Shown piece by piece: positions 1 through 8,035 of a DNA stretch of 64,000 nt. This stretch comes from Streptomyces zaomyceticus (GTDB taxonomy: Bacteria; Actinomycetota; Actinomycetes; Streptomycetales; Streptomycetaceae), in the NCBI RefSeq assembly GCF_014656215.1, contig NZ_BNBZ01000010.1:124001-188000 (forward strand). The letters are read 5' to 3'. Below the pieces are notes generated by a model. It had not been told where the DNA came from. It searched no databases and saw only the letters and a list, made by a program, of their open reading frames with translations. Position 1 is the first letter of the stretch, and each line of letters opens with the position of its first letter. The position numbers and the translations under genes were made by a program.

Positions 1-435
1 GGCGTCCGCGTCCCGGCGCAGACGCGGCTTCAAGTCCTTGAAGCGCGCCAGCAGACCGTTGACGAAGGTCGGGGACTCGTCCGTGGAGAACTCCTTGGCG
101 AGCTGCACCGCCTCGTCGATCGCGACCGCGTCCGGCGTGCCGTCCTCCCAGATCAGCTCGTACGCACCGAGGCGCACGATGTTCCGGTCGGCGACGGGCA
201 TCCGGTCGAGGTCCCAGTCCACCGCGTAGGTCGCGATGAGCTCGTCGATCCGAGCCACGTGGGACGCGTAGCCCTCGACCAGCTGCATGGTGAAGTCGTT
301 CACCGGCGGCTGGCGGTCGTCCGACCGCGCGTGCCGGACCTGGTCCGCGAGAACCTCCTGGACGGAGGCACCGCGCTGGTCCGCCTCGAAGAGGATCTGG
401 AAGGCGCGCTTGCGGGCCTTGCTCCGAGCGGCCAC
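1..435 (-). CDS. nusB: Transcription antitermination factor NusB, partial (3' end outside window)
   Basis: NusB is a small all-helical RNA-binding protein that joins S10 (NusE) at boxA in antitermination of rRNA operons. 145 codons are visible and the reading frame runs off the left edge without a stop. The N-terminus begins VAARSKARKRAFQILFEAD, and the conserved segments VDWDLDRMPVADRNI and FVNGLL follow, as in the family, which is about 140-150 residues long. The start is a GTG only 2 bases after the efp stop codon, so it is probably co-transcribed and translationally coupled with efp. Only a few C-terminal residues can be missing. Confidence 0.93.
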   Translation of the reverse strand, partial: MAARSKARKRAFQILFEADQRGASVQEVLADQVRHARSDDRQPPVNDFTMQLVEGYASHVARIDELIATYAVDWDLDRMPVADRNIVRLGAYELIWEDGTPDAVAIDEAVQLAKEFSTDESPTFVNGLLARFKDLKPRLRRDADA

Positions 436-437
436 GG

Positions 438-1004
438 TTACTTGTTCACCCGGCCGAGGTAGTCGCTGGTGCGGGTGTCGACCTTGACCTTCTCGCCGGT
501 GGTGACGAAGAGCGGGACCTGGATCTCGTGGCCGGTCTCCAGCGTGGCGGGCTTGGTGCCGCCGGTGGAGCGGTCGCCCTGGACGCCCGGGTCGGTGTGC
601 TTGATCGTCAGCTCGACGGCAGCCGGGAGCTCGACGTAGAGCACCTCGCCCTCGTGCTGGGCGACGGAGGCGGTGAAGCCCTCGATCAGGAAGTTGGCGG
701 CGTCGCCGACGGACTTGCGGTCGACCATCAGCTGGTCGTAGGTCTGCTCGTCCATGAAGACGAAGTAGTCGCCGTCCATGTAGGAGAACTGCATGTCACG
801 GCGGTCGATGGTGGCCGTCTCGACCTTCACGCCGGCGTTGAAGGTCTTGTCGACGACCTTGCCGGACAGCACGTTCTTGAGCTTGGTGCGCACGAAGGCC
901 GGGCCCTTGCCGGGCTTGACGTGCTGGAACTCGACGACGGACCAGAGCTGGCCCCCGTCGAGCTTGAGCACCATGCCGTTCTTGAGGTCGTTCGTGGAAG
1001 CCAC
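438..1004 (-). CDS. efp: Elongation factor P
   Basis: EF-P binds between the ribosomal P and E sites and relieves stalling at polyproline stretches. The 188-residue product has the usual three-beta-barrel length. The tip loop reads HVKPGKGPAFVR with a lysine at the tip, the form found in actinobacteria. No modification enzyme (EpmA/B or EarP) was seen in the window. The start is a GTG giving VASTNDLKNGMVL, which matches family N-termini; the open frame extends further upstream but that part has no family resemblance. It sits between the M24-fold gene and nusB, an arrangement common in actinobacteria. Confidence 0.97.
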   Translation of the reverse strand: MASTNDLKNGMVLKLDGGQLWSVVEFQHVKPGKGPAFVRTKLKNVLSGKVVDKTFNAGVKVETATIDRRDMQFSYMDGDYFVFMDEQTYDQLMVDRKSVGDAANFLIEGFTASVAQHEGEVLYVELPAAVELTIKHTDPGVQGDRSTGGTKPATLETGHEIQVPLFVTTGEKVKVDTRTSDYLGRVNK

Positions 1005-1053
1005 GGTTGCGGAATCTCCTGGACTGACGTGGGACCGCGGATGCGCACGCGCC

Positions 1054-2166
1054 CTACAGCGCGAGCAGCTCCTTGGTCGTGATGGTGAGTAGCTCGGGTC
1101 CGCCGTCCGCCTCCTGGCGCACGACGAGCGTGTCATCGATCCGGACCCCGCCCCGTCCCGGGAGGTGAACCCCCGGTTCGACGGTGACCGGCACACAAGC
1201 GTCCAGTTTACCCATGGCGGAGGGTGAGAGCTGCGGGTCCTCGTCGATTTCGAGCCCCACCCCGTGCCCGGTGAGCGGCACGGCGGCCTCCGCGTGCCCC
1301 GCAGCGTCCAGGATCTGGCGGGCCGCGCGGTCCACGTCCCGGTATTCGGCGCCGGGCGCGAGGGACTCGCGTCCGGCCCGCTGAGCGGCGAAGACGAGTT
1401 CGTACAGCTCGATCTGCCAGTCGGCGGGCGTGGTGCCGATGACGAAGGTCCGGCCGATCTCGCACCGGTAGCCGCGGTAGTCGGCGCCGAGGCAGACGGA
1501 GAGGAAATCGCCCTCCTCGACCCGGCGGTCGGTGGGCTTGTGCCCCCGGCGTCCGGAGTGCGGGCCGGTCGCCACCGAGGTGGGGAAGGCGGCCCCGTCG
1601 GCACCGTGGTCGACGAGCCGCCGTTCCAGCTCCAGGGCGAGGTGCCGTTCGGTCCGCCCGACCAGGATCGACTCCAGGAGTTCGCCGAGCGCCTGGTCGG
1701 CGATCTCCGCGGCGATCCTGAGACAGGCGATCTCGTCCTCGTCCTTGACGATCCTGAGCTGTTCCACGGCGCAGGCGAGGTCGGCCAGACGCAGTCCGGG
1801 GGCGACGGAGCCCATGGCCCGGTGCCGGGTCACGGTCAGGTCGTGTTCCTCGACGGCCAGCGCGTCGGCGCCCGCCCGGCGGGCGAGATCGACGGCGGCG
1901 ACGGCCGGATCGCCGCCACCGGCGGGCAGAACCTGCCGGCGGAGCACTTCGTCGAGCCGTCCGTCGGCCGGTTCGCCGCCGGGCGCGACGGGACAGAGCA
2001 GGACGTCCGCGTCGGGTTCGGGGCCGACGAGGAGGACGGCACCCGGGGGCGAGCCGCCCGCGAGATAGCGGACGTTGGCTGGGCGGGAGACCAGGGCCGC
2101 CGGGCTGCCCGCGGCCGCGCAGCGATCGCGCAGCCGTACACGGCGGTCCGCATACACCTCAGACAT
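1054..2166 (-). CDS. M24-family (aminopeptidase P / creatinase fold) protein with altered metal site
   Basis: The 370-residue protein has a creatinase-type N-terminal domain (about 1-135) and a pita-bread M24 domain (about 140-360). M24B peptidases remove N-terminal residues before proline using two metal ions held by Asp, Asp, His, Glu, Glu. Here the fold signatures are clear (GADYRGYRCEIGRT, LTGHGVGLEI, VEPGVHLPGRGGVRIDDT), but the ligand positions read Cys225, Glu236, His301, Glu330 and Asp344: three of five differ from the consensus. Activity is therefore uncertain. It lies just upstream of efp, as Xaa-Pro peptidase genes often do. The ATG start is clear. Confidence 0.85.
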   Translation of the reverse strand: MSEVYADRRVRLRDRCAAAGSPAALVSRPANVRYLAGGSPPGAVLLVGPEPDADVLLCPVAPGGEPADGRLDEVLRRQVLPAGGGDPAVAAVDLARRAGADALAVEEHDLTVTRHRAMGSVAPGLRLADLACAVEQLRIVKDEDEIACLRIAAEIADQALGELLESILVGRTERHLALELERRLVDHGADGAAFPTSVATGPHSGRRGHKPTDRRVEEGDFLSVCLGADYRGYRCEIGRTFVIGTTPADWQIELYELVFAAQRAGRESLAPGAEYRDVDRAARQILDAAGHAEAAVPLTGHGVGLEIDEDPQLSPSAMGKLDACVPVTVEPGVHLPGRGGVRIDDTLVVRQEADGGPELLTITTKELLAL

Positions 2167-2300
2167 GCTCCGAGCCTACGAGCAGCGCGGCGCGGTGGCC
2201 TGTTCTGCACGGCCGACCGGGCGGAAGGCCCACCGGGGCCCGCCGGGCCTTCCGGAGGACGCCCTCGCGGACCCTCGCGGTCGCCGGGCTCCCCCGGGGG

Positions 2301-3395
2301 TCACCAGGTGGGCGGGCTCGCGATCGCGCGGGCGAGGACGTCGTCGAGGACCCGGGCGGTGGTCTCGACGTCGTACGTGGAGTTGTCGATGATGGGCAGG
2401 CCCGAGCCGTACCAACCGGCCATCCGGCCGTGGATCGCGGCGACCTCCTCGTCCGAAAGCCGCCTGTTGCCGCTGCGCTCGGCGTTGCGCTCCAGGACGA
2501 CCTCCAGACCGGGCAGGAGCACGACGGGCAGCAGACCGGGGCCGACATGGCGCTTCCAGCCGCCGAGGCCCACGACGGGCCGGTCGGGGAAGACCGCGTC
2601 GTCGACGATGCAGGAGATGCCGTTCGCGAGGAAGTTGCGCGCGGCGAAGCCGCAGGTGCGGCGGGCGAGCCGGTACTGCGCCTCGGAGTGCTCGTTCCAG
2701 CCGGACTGGGGGTCGGCGAAGCCGGAGCAGACCCATTCGCGGACGTCGTCGAGGCTGATGTGCGCGGTGGGCACCCGGCGGCGCTGCGCCCAGTGCCGGG
2801 CGACGGTCGTCTTGCCGGCGCCGGCGGGACCGATGAGCAGCACGGCGAGGGTCGCACCGCCGGTGCCCGCGCCGTGCTCCGCGGCGGGCGCGAGCGGAGC
2901 GGCGACGGGCGGCAGCGGGACATGACCGCTGAGGTCCGCGCGCTGGGGCGGACCGCTCGGGTAGGCCCCGGGGTGCGAGCCACCGGGATGCTGCGGACCG
3001 CCCGGGTGCTGCGGTACGGCGCCGGAGCGGCCCCAGCCGGGCGTCCCGGGCCCCGAGGGGGGCGCGGGATGCGGAGGCGGTGCCGCGTGCCCCGGCGCCG
3101 CCTGCGGGGGCCTGGGGGCTCCGCTCCCGACGCTCGGGTGCACACCGAGCCGGGGCCCGGCGGGCGGAGCGGGGTACGGGGCGCCCGCCGGAGGCGGGGG
3201 CACCGGCGGGTGGGCACCCTGGGGGCCGCCCCCCGCTCCCGAGGCGGAGGCGGGTACGGCGCCGGGGCCGGGCGCCTGGCCCGGTCGCTCGGGCGGTGGC
3301 AGCGGACCCCCCACTGCGTGCTGCATCCGGTCCCACTCCGTCTCGTACGCCTGATGTATCCGGTGCGCCGGAACGTTACCGCCCCCGGCCCCCAC
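2301..3395 (-). CDS. P-loop ATPase/kinase-like protein with a long proline-rich N-terminus
   Basis: 364 residues from a GTG start; an internal ATG at 3326 would give 341. The first 25 residues look ordinary. Residues about 26-180 are dominated by Pro, Gly and Ala. The C-terminal half begins AVLLIGPAGAGKTTVARHWA, a Walker A loop of the small-kinase type, followed by HISLDDVREW and CIVDDAVFPD, resembling AAA_33 / zeta-toxin-like kinases that phosphorylate small molecules. The substrate is unknown. The gene sits between aroQ and the M24-fold gene on the same strand. The kinase fold is seen from motifs; its role is not known to me. Confidence 0.75.
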   Translation of the reverse strand: MGAGGGNVPAHRIHQAYETEWDRMQHAVGGPLPPPERPGQAPGPGAVPASASGAGGGPQGAHPPVPPPPAGAPYPAPPAGPRLGVHPSVGSGAPRPPQAAPGHAAPPPHPAPPSGPGTPGWGRSGAVPQHPGGPQHPGGSHPGAYPSGPPQRADLSGHVPLPPVAAPLAPAAEHGAGTGGATLAVLLIGPAGAGKTTVARHWAQRRRVPTAHISLDDVREWVCSGFADPQSGWNEHSEAQYRLARRTCGFAARNFLANGISCIVDDAVFPDRPVVGLGGWKRHVGPGLLPVVLLPGLEVVLERNAERSGNRRLSDEEVAAIHGRMAGWYGSGLPIIDNSTYDVETTARVLDDVLARAIASPPTW

Positions 3396-3432
3396 GAGGG
3401 GAACGGCCGGGGACTCCCCCTGGTGCCCCGTC

Positions 3433-3464
3433 GGACCGGTGACCGTTCACGGCCCCACCGGTCC
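3433..3464 (-). terminator. Possible terminator after aroQ
   Basis: Inverted repeat GGACCGGTG (3433-3441) / CACCGGTCC (3456-3464) with a 14-base loop, just past the aroQ stop. There is no T tract, and the modest stem leaves it uncertain. Confidence 0.35.
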
Positions 3465-3476
3465 CCCGGGATCCTG

Positions 3477-3923
3477 TCAGTCCGTCAGTTCCTCGGCCAG
3501 TGCCCGCAGGGCCAGCCGGTAGGAACCGATCCCGAAACCGGCGACCGTGCCGGTCGCCACGGCCGCGACGACCGAGGTGTGCCGGAACTCCTCGCGGGCG
3601 TACGGGTTCGAGATGTGAACCTCGATCAGCGGGGCGGTCCGCTGGGCGGCCGCGTCCCGCATCCCGTAGGAGTAGTGCGTGAACGCCCCGGGGTTGATCA
3701 CCACCGGGATCGAGCCGTCCGCCGCCTCGTGCAGCCAGCGGATCATCTCGCCCTCGTCGTTCGTCTCCCGCACCTCGACGTCGAAGCCGAGCTCCGTGCC
3801 GAGGGTCCGGCAGGACTCGACGAGCCCCTTGTACGACGTGGCGCCGTAGATGTCGGGCTCGCGGGAGCCGAGCCGGCCCAGGTTGGGGCCGTTGAGCACC
3901 AGAACCGGACGCGGCTCGCTCAC
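3477..3923 (-). CDS. aroQ: 3-dehydroquinate dehydratase, type II
   Basis: It removes water from 3-dehydroquinate to give 3-dehydroshikimate, step 3 of the shikimate pathway. The 148-residue product has the length of the dodecameric type II enzyme. Family motifs are present: VLNGPNLGRLGSREPDIYG, holding the catalytic tyrosine and the mobile-loop arginine, then INPGAFTHYSYGMRDA, EVHISN with the catalytic histidine, and REEFRHTSV. The GTG start overlaps the aroB stop codon as GTGA, so translation is coupled to aroB. It is the last of the contiguous aroC-aroK-aroB-aroQ genes. Confidence 0.96.
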   Translation of the reverse strand: MSEPRPVLVLNGPNLGRLGSREPDIYGATSYKGLVESCRTLGTELGFDVEVRETNDEGEMIRWLHEAADGSIPVVINPGAFTHYSYGMRDAAAQRTAPLIEVHISNPYAREEFRHTSVVAAVATGTVAGFGIGSYRLALRALAEELTD

Positions 3924-5017
3924 GCGGACACCTCGCCGTACGCCGCGATCAGGACCGCCGGGTCGGGGCCCTCCAGGACGGTCGGCCTGCCGATCCCGTC
4001 GAGGACGATGAAGCGGAGCAGGTCGCCGCGGGACTTCTTGTCCACCCGCATGGTCTCCAGGAGCTTGGGCCACTGGTCACCGCGGTAGGTGAGCGGCAGT
4101 CCGACGGACTCCAGGATCGCGCGGTGCCGGTCGGCGGTGGCGTCGTCGAGCCGCCCGGCGAGACGGCCGAGCTCGGCGGCGAAGACCATGCCGACGGAGA
4201 CGGCGGCGCCGTGGCGCCACTTGTACCGCTCGTTCTTCTCGATGGCGTGGGCGAGGGTGTGGCCGTAGTTGAGGATCTCGCGCCGGCCCGCCTCCTTGAG
4301 GTCGCCGGAGACGACCTCGGCCTTGACCTTGATCGAGCGGACGAGCAGCTCGGCGGTGTGCGGACCGGCCGGGGTGCGGGCGGCCTGCGGGTCCTCCTCG
4401 ATGAGGTCGAGGATCACCGGGTCGACGATGAAGCCGGCCTTGATGATCTCCGCCAGGCCGCTGACATAGTCGTGGACCGGCAGCGAGTCGAGCGCCGCGA
4501 GGTCGCACAGGACGCCGGCGGGCGGGTGGAAGGCGCCGACGAGGTTCTTGCCCTCGGCGGTGTTGATGCCCGTCTTGCCGCCGACGGCCGCGTCGACCAT
4601 GGCCAGGACCGTGGTGGGGACGGCGATCCAGCGGACGCCCCGCAGCCAGGTCGCGGCCACGAAGCCGGCCAGGTCGGTGGTGGCGCCGCCGCCGACGCCC
4701 ACGACGACGTCGCTGCGGGTGAAGCCGGTCTGCCCCAGCGCCTTCCAGCAGTAGGCGGCGACCTCGACGGTCTTCGCCTCCTCGGCGTTCGGCACCTGGA
4801 TGGCGACCGCCTCGTAGCCCTGCTCGGCGAGGTCGGCGCGGAGCGCCTCACCCGTGTCGGCGAGCGCCTCCGGGTGGATGACGGCGACCCGCTTGGCCTG
4901 GGTGCCGATCAGCGTCGGGAGCTCACCGAGCAGCTGCCTGCCGACCAGCACCTCGTACGGATCCGTGCCGGCGCTGCCCGCGACGTGGATACGGGTGACT
5001 TCCTGGTCCGTCGTCAT
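3920..5017 (-). CDS. aroB: 3-dehydroquinate synthase
   Basis: It converts DAHP to 3-dehydroquinate with catalytic NAD+ and a divalent metal. The product is 365 residues. The NAD-binding segment VVGVGGGATTDLAGFVAATWLRG and the metal/substrate motifs ILNYGHTLAHAIE and RHGAAVSVGM are intact. The ATG start (MTTDQEVTRIHV) overlaps the aroK stop as ATGA, and its own stop overlaps the aroQ start as GTGA, so it is translationally coupled on both sides. No first-step DAHP synthase gene is in the window. Confidence 0.97.
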   Translation of the reverse strand: MTTDQEVTRIHVAGSAGTDPYEVLVGRQLLGELPTLIGTQAKRVAVIHPEALADTGEALRADLAEQGYEAVAIQVPNAEEAKTVEVAAYCWKALGQTGFTRSDVVVGVGGGATTDLAGFVAATWLRGVRWIAVPTTVLAMVDAAVGGKTGINTAEGKNLVGAFHPPAGVLCDLAALDSLPVHDYVSGLAEIIKAGFIVDPVILDLIEEDPQAARTPAGPHTAELLVRSIKVKAEVVSGDLKEAGRREILNYGHTLAHAIEKNERYKWRHGAAVSVGMVFAAELGRLAGRLDDATADRHRAILESVGLPLTYRGDQWPKLLETMRVDKKSRGDLLRFIVLDGIGRPTVLEGPDPAVLIAAYGEVSA

Positions 5018-5535
5018 GCGTCCTTCTTCAGATCCAGTGCCGCGAGGACCGCGTCCGCGACCTCTTCGGGGGTGCGGTCGTCGGTGGTGACGACGGCCCG
5101 GGCGACTTCGGTGTACAGGTGGCGGCGCGCCTCCATCAGCTCGCGCCACTGGCGGCGCGGGTTGACGGCGAGCAGCGGCCGCGCAGTGTTGAGGCCGACG
5201 CGCCGGACCGCCTCTTCGACGTCCATCGAGAGGTACGCGACGGGCAGCCCGGCGAGCAGGGCACGGGTACCGGCGTCGAGGATCGCGCCGCCGCCGAGGG
5301 CGAGGACGCCCTCGTGCTCGGCGACGGCCGCGGCGACGGCGTCCCGCTCCAGGGCGCGGAAGTACTCCTCACCGTCCTCGACGAAGATGTCGGAGATCTC
5401 GCGTCCCTCGGCGACGACGATGTCGGCGTCGGTGTCCCGGTAGGGCGCGCCAAGCCGTTCGGCCAGGAGCGCGCCCACCGTGGACTTGCCGGAGCCCATG
5501 GGTCCGACGAGGACGACCAGCGGGCCGGCGGTCAC
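5014..5535 (-). CDS. aroK: Shikimate kinase
   Basis: It phosphorylates the 3-hydroxyl of shikimate using ATP. The product is 173 residues with Walker A VLVGPMGSGKST at the N-terminus, the shikimate-binding acidic pair in YRDTDADI, and the LALGGGAI motif. The GTG start (VTAGPLVVLVG) overlaps the aroC stop as GTGA; the frame upstream of it lies inside aroC and is unlikely to be translated. The stop overlaps the aroB start. Confidence 0.96.
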   Translation of the reverse strand: MTAGPLVVLVGPMGSGKSTVGALLAERLGAPYRDTDADIVVAEGREISDIFVEDGEEYFRALERDAVAAAVAEHEGVLALGGGAILDAGTRALLAGLPVAYLSMDVEEAVRRVGLNTARPLLAVNPRRQWRELMEARRHLYTEVARAVVTTDDRTPEEVADAVLAALDLKKDA

Positions 5536-6716
5536 CGGATGCGCAGGTTCTCGAGGTACGACCGCACGTTGCGGCGGGTCTCGGGCACGCTGTCGCCGCC
5601 GAACTTCTCGACGACGGCGTCCGCCAGGACGAGCGCGACCATGGCCTCGGCGACGATGCCGGCCGCGGGGACGGCACACACGTCGGAGCGCTGGTGGTGG
5701 GCCTGGGTGGCCTCGCCGGTGGCGACGTCGACGGTGGCGAGCGCGCGCGGCACGGTCGCGATGGGCTTCATCGCGGCGCGGACCCGCAGCAGCTCACCGG
5801 TGGTCAGACCGCCCTCGGTGCCGCCGGAGCGGCCGGAGGTGCGCCTGATGCCCTCGTCGGTGTTCACGATCTCGTCGTGGGCCTGGGAGCCGGGCACGCG
5901 GGCCAGGTCGAAGCCGTCGCCGACCTCGACACCCTTGATGGCCTGGATGCCCATGAGGGCGGCGGCGAGCCGGGCGTCGAGGCGCCGGTCCCAGTGGACG
6001 TGCGAGCCGAGGCCGACGGGCACGCCGTACGCGAGGACCTCGACGACACCGCCGAGGGTGTCGCCGTCCTTGTGGGCCTGGTCGATCTCGGCGACCATCG
6101 CCTTCGACGCGTCGGCGTCGAGGCAGCGGACCGGGTCGGCGTCGAGCTTCTCCACGTCGGCCGGGGTCGGGTAGACGCCGTACGGCGCCTTGGCGGCGGC
6201 CAGCTCGACGACGTGGGAGACGATCTCGATGCCCGCGGCCTCCTTGATGAAGGAGCGGGCGACGGCACCGAGGGCGACGCGGGCGGCGGTCTCCCGGGCG
6301 CTGGCGCGCTCCAGGATCGGCCGGGCCTCGTCGAAGCCGTACTTCTGCATGCCGGCGAGATCGGCGTGGCCGGGCCGGGGCCGGGTCAGGGGGGCGTTGC
6401 GGCCCGTCTCCTTGAGCTCCGAGGGGTCGACCGGGTCGGCCGACATGACCTTCTCCCACTTGGGCCACTCGGTGTTGCCGACCATGACGGCGATCGGGGA
6501 GCCGAGGGAGAGTCCGTGCCGGACACCGCCCAGGAAGGTGATCTCGTCCTGCTCGAACTTCATCCGGGCGCCACGCCCATAGCCGAGGCGTCGCCGCGCG
6601 AGGTGGTCCGCCACCAGCTCTGTGGTGACCGGGACGCCGGCGGGAAGGCCCTCCAACGTCGCGACCAGCGCGGGTCCGTGGGATTCCCCAGCGGTCAGCC
6701 AACGCAACCTGCTCAA
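5532..6716 (-). CDS. aroC: Chorismate synthase
   Basis: It converts EPSP to chorismate using reduced FMN, the last step of the common aromatic pathway; pabB further along the window uses this product. The product is 394 residues and starts with the family signature MSRLRWLTAGESHGPALVA. It also has GYGRGARMKFEQD and RSGGTEGGLTTGE. The start codon is TTG at 6716: it alone preserves the conserved N-terminus, so initiation may be weak. It is the first gene of the coupled aroC-aroK-aroB-aroQ set. EPSP synthase (aroA) is not in the window. Confidence 0.96.
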   Translation of the reverse strand: MSRLRWLTAGESHGPALVATLEGLPAGVPVTTELVADHLARRRLGYGRGARMKFEQDEITFLGGVRHGLSLGSPIAVMVGNTEWPKWEKVMSADPVDPSELKETGRNAPLTRPRPGHADLAGMQKYGFDEARPILERASARETAARVALGAVARSFIKEAAGIEIVSHVVELAAAKAPYGVYPTPADVEKLDADPVRCLDADASKAMVAEIDQAHKDGDTLGGVVEVLAYGVPVGLGSHVHWDRRLDARLAAALMGIQAIKGVEVGDGFDLARVPGSQAHDEIVNTDEGIRRTSGRSGGTEGGLTTGELLRVRAAMKPIATVPRALATVDVATGEATQAHHQRSDVCAVPAAGIVAEAMVALVLADAVVEKFGGDSVPETRRNVRSYLENLRIR

Positions 6717-6829
6717 CGATGCTCCTCATGCTCGCGCCTGGCACTGCGACGGCGCGACCGGGTGCGCGGCCCTGGCCCGCCATCCCCGATCCTCCCACGT
6801 CCGGGGCGCTGCCTCGGCCCCCGGTCCAG

Positions 6830-7150
6830 CTATCGGACGCGGGTCCCGCTCGCGGGGAGCGCCTCGTCCGTCGGACCGGCCGTGTCGTCGGCCGTGTCGC
6901 CGGTCTTCTCGCCGGTCGTCCCGCCGGTCCGGGTGTCCGTCCGCGTGTCCGTCTGCCCGTCTGCCTTCGGCGCGCCGCGGAGGCGTCCGCGGAGCCGGAC
7001 CACCGCGAGCCCGCCGAAGCCGGCGGCCGCGATGCCGAGCACCGTGTACCGCGCCCACGCGGGCAGGTCGCTGAAGAACCCCACATACAGAAAACGCAGG
7101 ACGTCGAAGGCCGCGTCCCACTTCGACGCCAGCACCAGTTCCTCGCCCAT
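6830..7150 (-). CDS. Small membrane protein of unknown function
   Basis: 106 residues. Residues 1-35 are amphipathic and aromatic-rich (DVLRFLYVGFF), followed by one hydrophobic segment (YTVLGIAAAGFGGLAVV, about 39-56). The cytoplasmic-type tail is rich in Thr, Asp and Gly and contains the short repeat TDTRTDTRTGG. It lies between aroE and aroC, probably in the same transcript. I do not recognise a family. The ATG start follows a G-rich ribosome-binding site. Confidence 0.65.
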   Translation of the reverse strand: MGEELVLASKWDAAFDVLRFLYVGFFSDLPAWARYTVLGIAAAGFGGLAVVRLRGRLRGAPKADGQTDTRTDTRTGGTTGEKTGDTADDTAGPTDEALPASGTRVR

Positions 7151-7207
7151 GCCCCCGTGCTCCCCCGTACTCTCTCGTTCCCCCGTGGCCGGAATCCGGC
7201 CCGGGGC

Positions 7208-8035
7208 CTATCGGGCGGCCAGCGCCCGCTCCCCCGCCGCGCGCATCGCGGCCAGCGGCGCCCTCGCGACGCCCGTCATCTGTTCGACCTGCAGAACGGC
7301 CTGGTGGACGAGGAGGTCGAGGCCGCCGACCACCTTGCCGCCGCGGTCGGACCAGGCCGCGGCGAGCGCCGTCGGCCAGGGGTCGTACAGCACGTCGAAG
7401 AGAGTGCCGACCGTGTCGGGCACGGCGCCCGCCAGTTCGTTCGTCGTGCCGGCCGGGGTGGTCGCGACGACCAGCGGAGCCGCGAAGGCCTCCGCCGCGT
7501 CGTCCCAGGCGGCGGTACGGACGTCCACGCCGAGCCGCTCGCCCCAGCCCCGCATCTCCTCGGCGCGCGCCTCGCTGCGTACGTACGCGGTGACGGGCCC
7601 GGCGCAGATCCGGGCGAGCGCGGCGAGCGCGGAGGAGGCGGTGGCGCCGGCCCCGAGGACCGCCGCCGACTCCACCTTCTCGACGCCCCGCTCGCGCAGG
7701 GCGGCGATCATGCCGGGGATGTCGGTGTTGTCGCCGACCCGGCGGCCGTCCTCCCGGAAGACGACCGTGTTAACGGCCTCCACGGACGAGGCCGTGTCGC
7801 TGATCCCGTCGAGCAGCGGGATGATCGCCCGCTTGAGCGGCATGGTCAGCGAAAGGCCGGCCCAGCTGCCGTCCAGTCCGCCCACGAACCCGGGCAGTCC
7901 CGCCTCGTCGATCTCGAAACGGTCGTACGACCAGTCGTCGAGGCCGAGCTCGGCGTACGCGGCCCGGTGCAGGACCGGGGAGAGCGAGTGGGCGATCGGC
8001 GAACCGAGGACGGCCGCGCGGTGTGCTGGCGCCAT
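7208..8035 (-). CDS. aroE: Shikimate dehydrogenase
   Basis: It reduces 3-dehydroshikimate to shikimate with NADPH. The product is 275 residues. Substrate-site motifs are SPIAHSLSPVLH and SLTMPLKRA, holding the catalytic lysine; the partner aspartate is in NTDIPG. The nucleotide-binding glycine loop is VLGAGATASSALAAL. The ATG start (MAPAHRAAVLG) overlaps the mltG stop by one base (TGATG), so it is translated behind mltG. Confidence 0.95.
   Translation of the reverse strand: MAPAHRAAVLGSPIAHSLSPVLHRAAYAELGLDDWSYDRFEIDEAGLPGFVGGLDGSWAGLSLTMPLKRAIIPLLDGISDTASSVEAVNTVVFREDGRRVGDNTDIPGMIAALRERGVEKVESAAVLGAGATASSALAALARICAGPVTAYVRSEARAEEMRGWGERLGVDVRTAAWDDAAEAFAAPLVVATTPAGTTNELAGAVPDTVGTLFDVLYDPWPTALAAAWSDRGGKVVGGLDLLVHQAVLQVEQMTGVARAPLAAMRAAGERALAAR

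Noticed and set aside
1264..2925. Long plus-strand open frame (553 codons) opposite the M24-fold gene
   Set aside because: It lies antisense to two well-supported genes, has no family motif, and is Arg/Gly/Pro-rich as expected of an off-frame reading in high-GC DNA.
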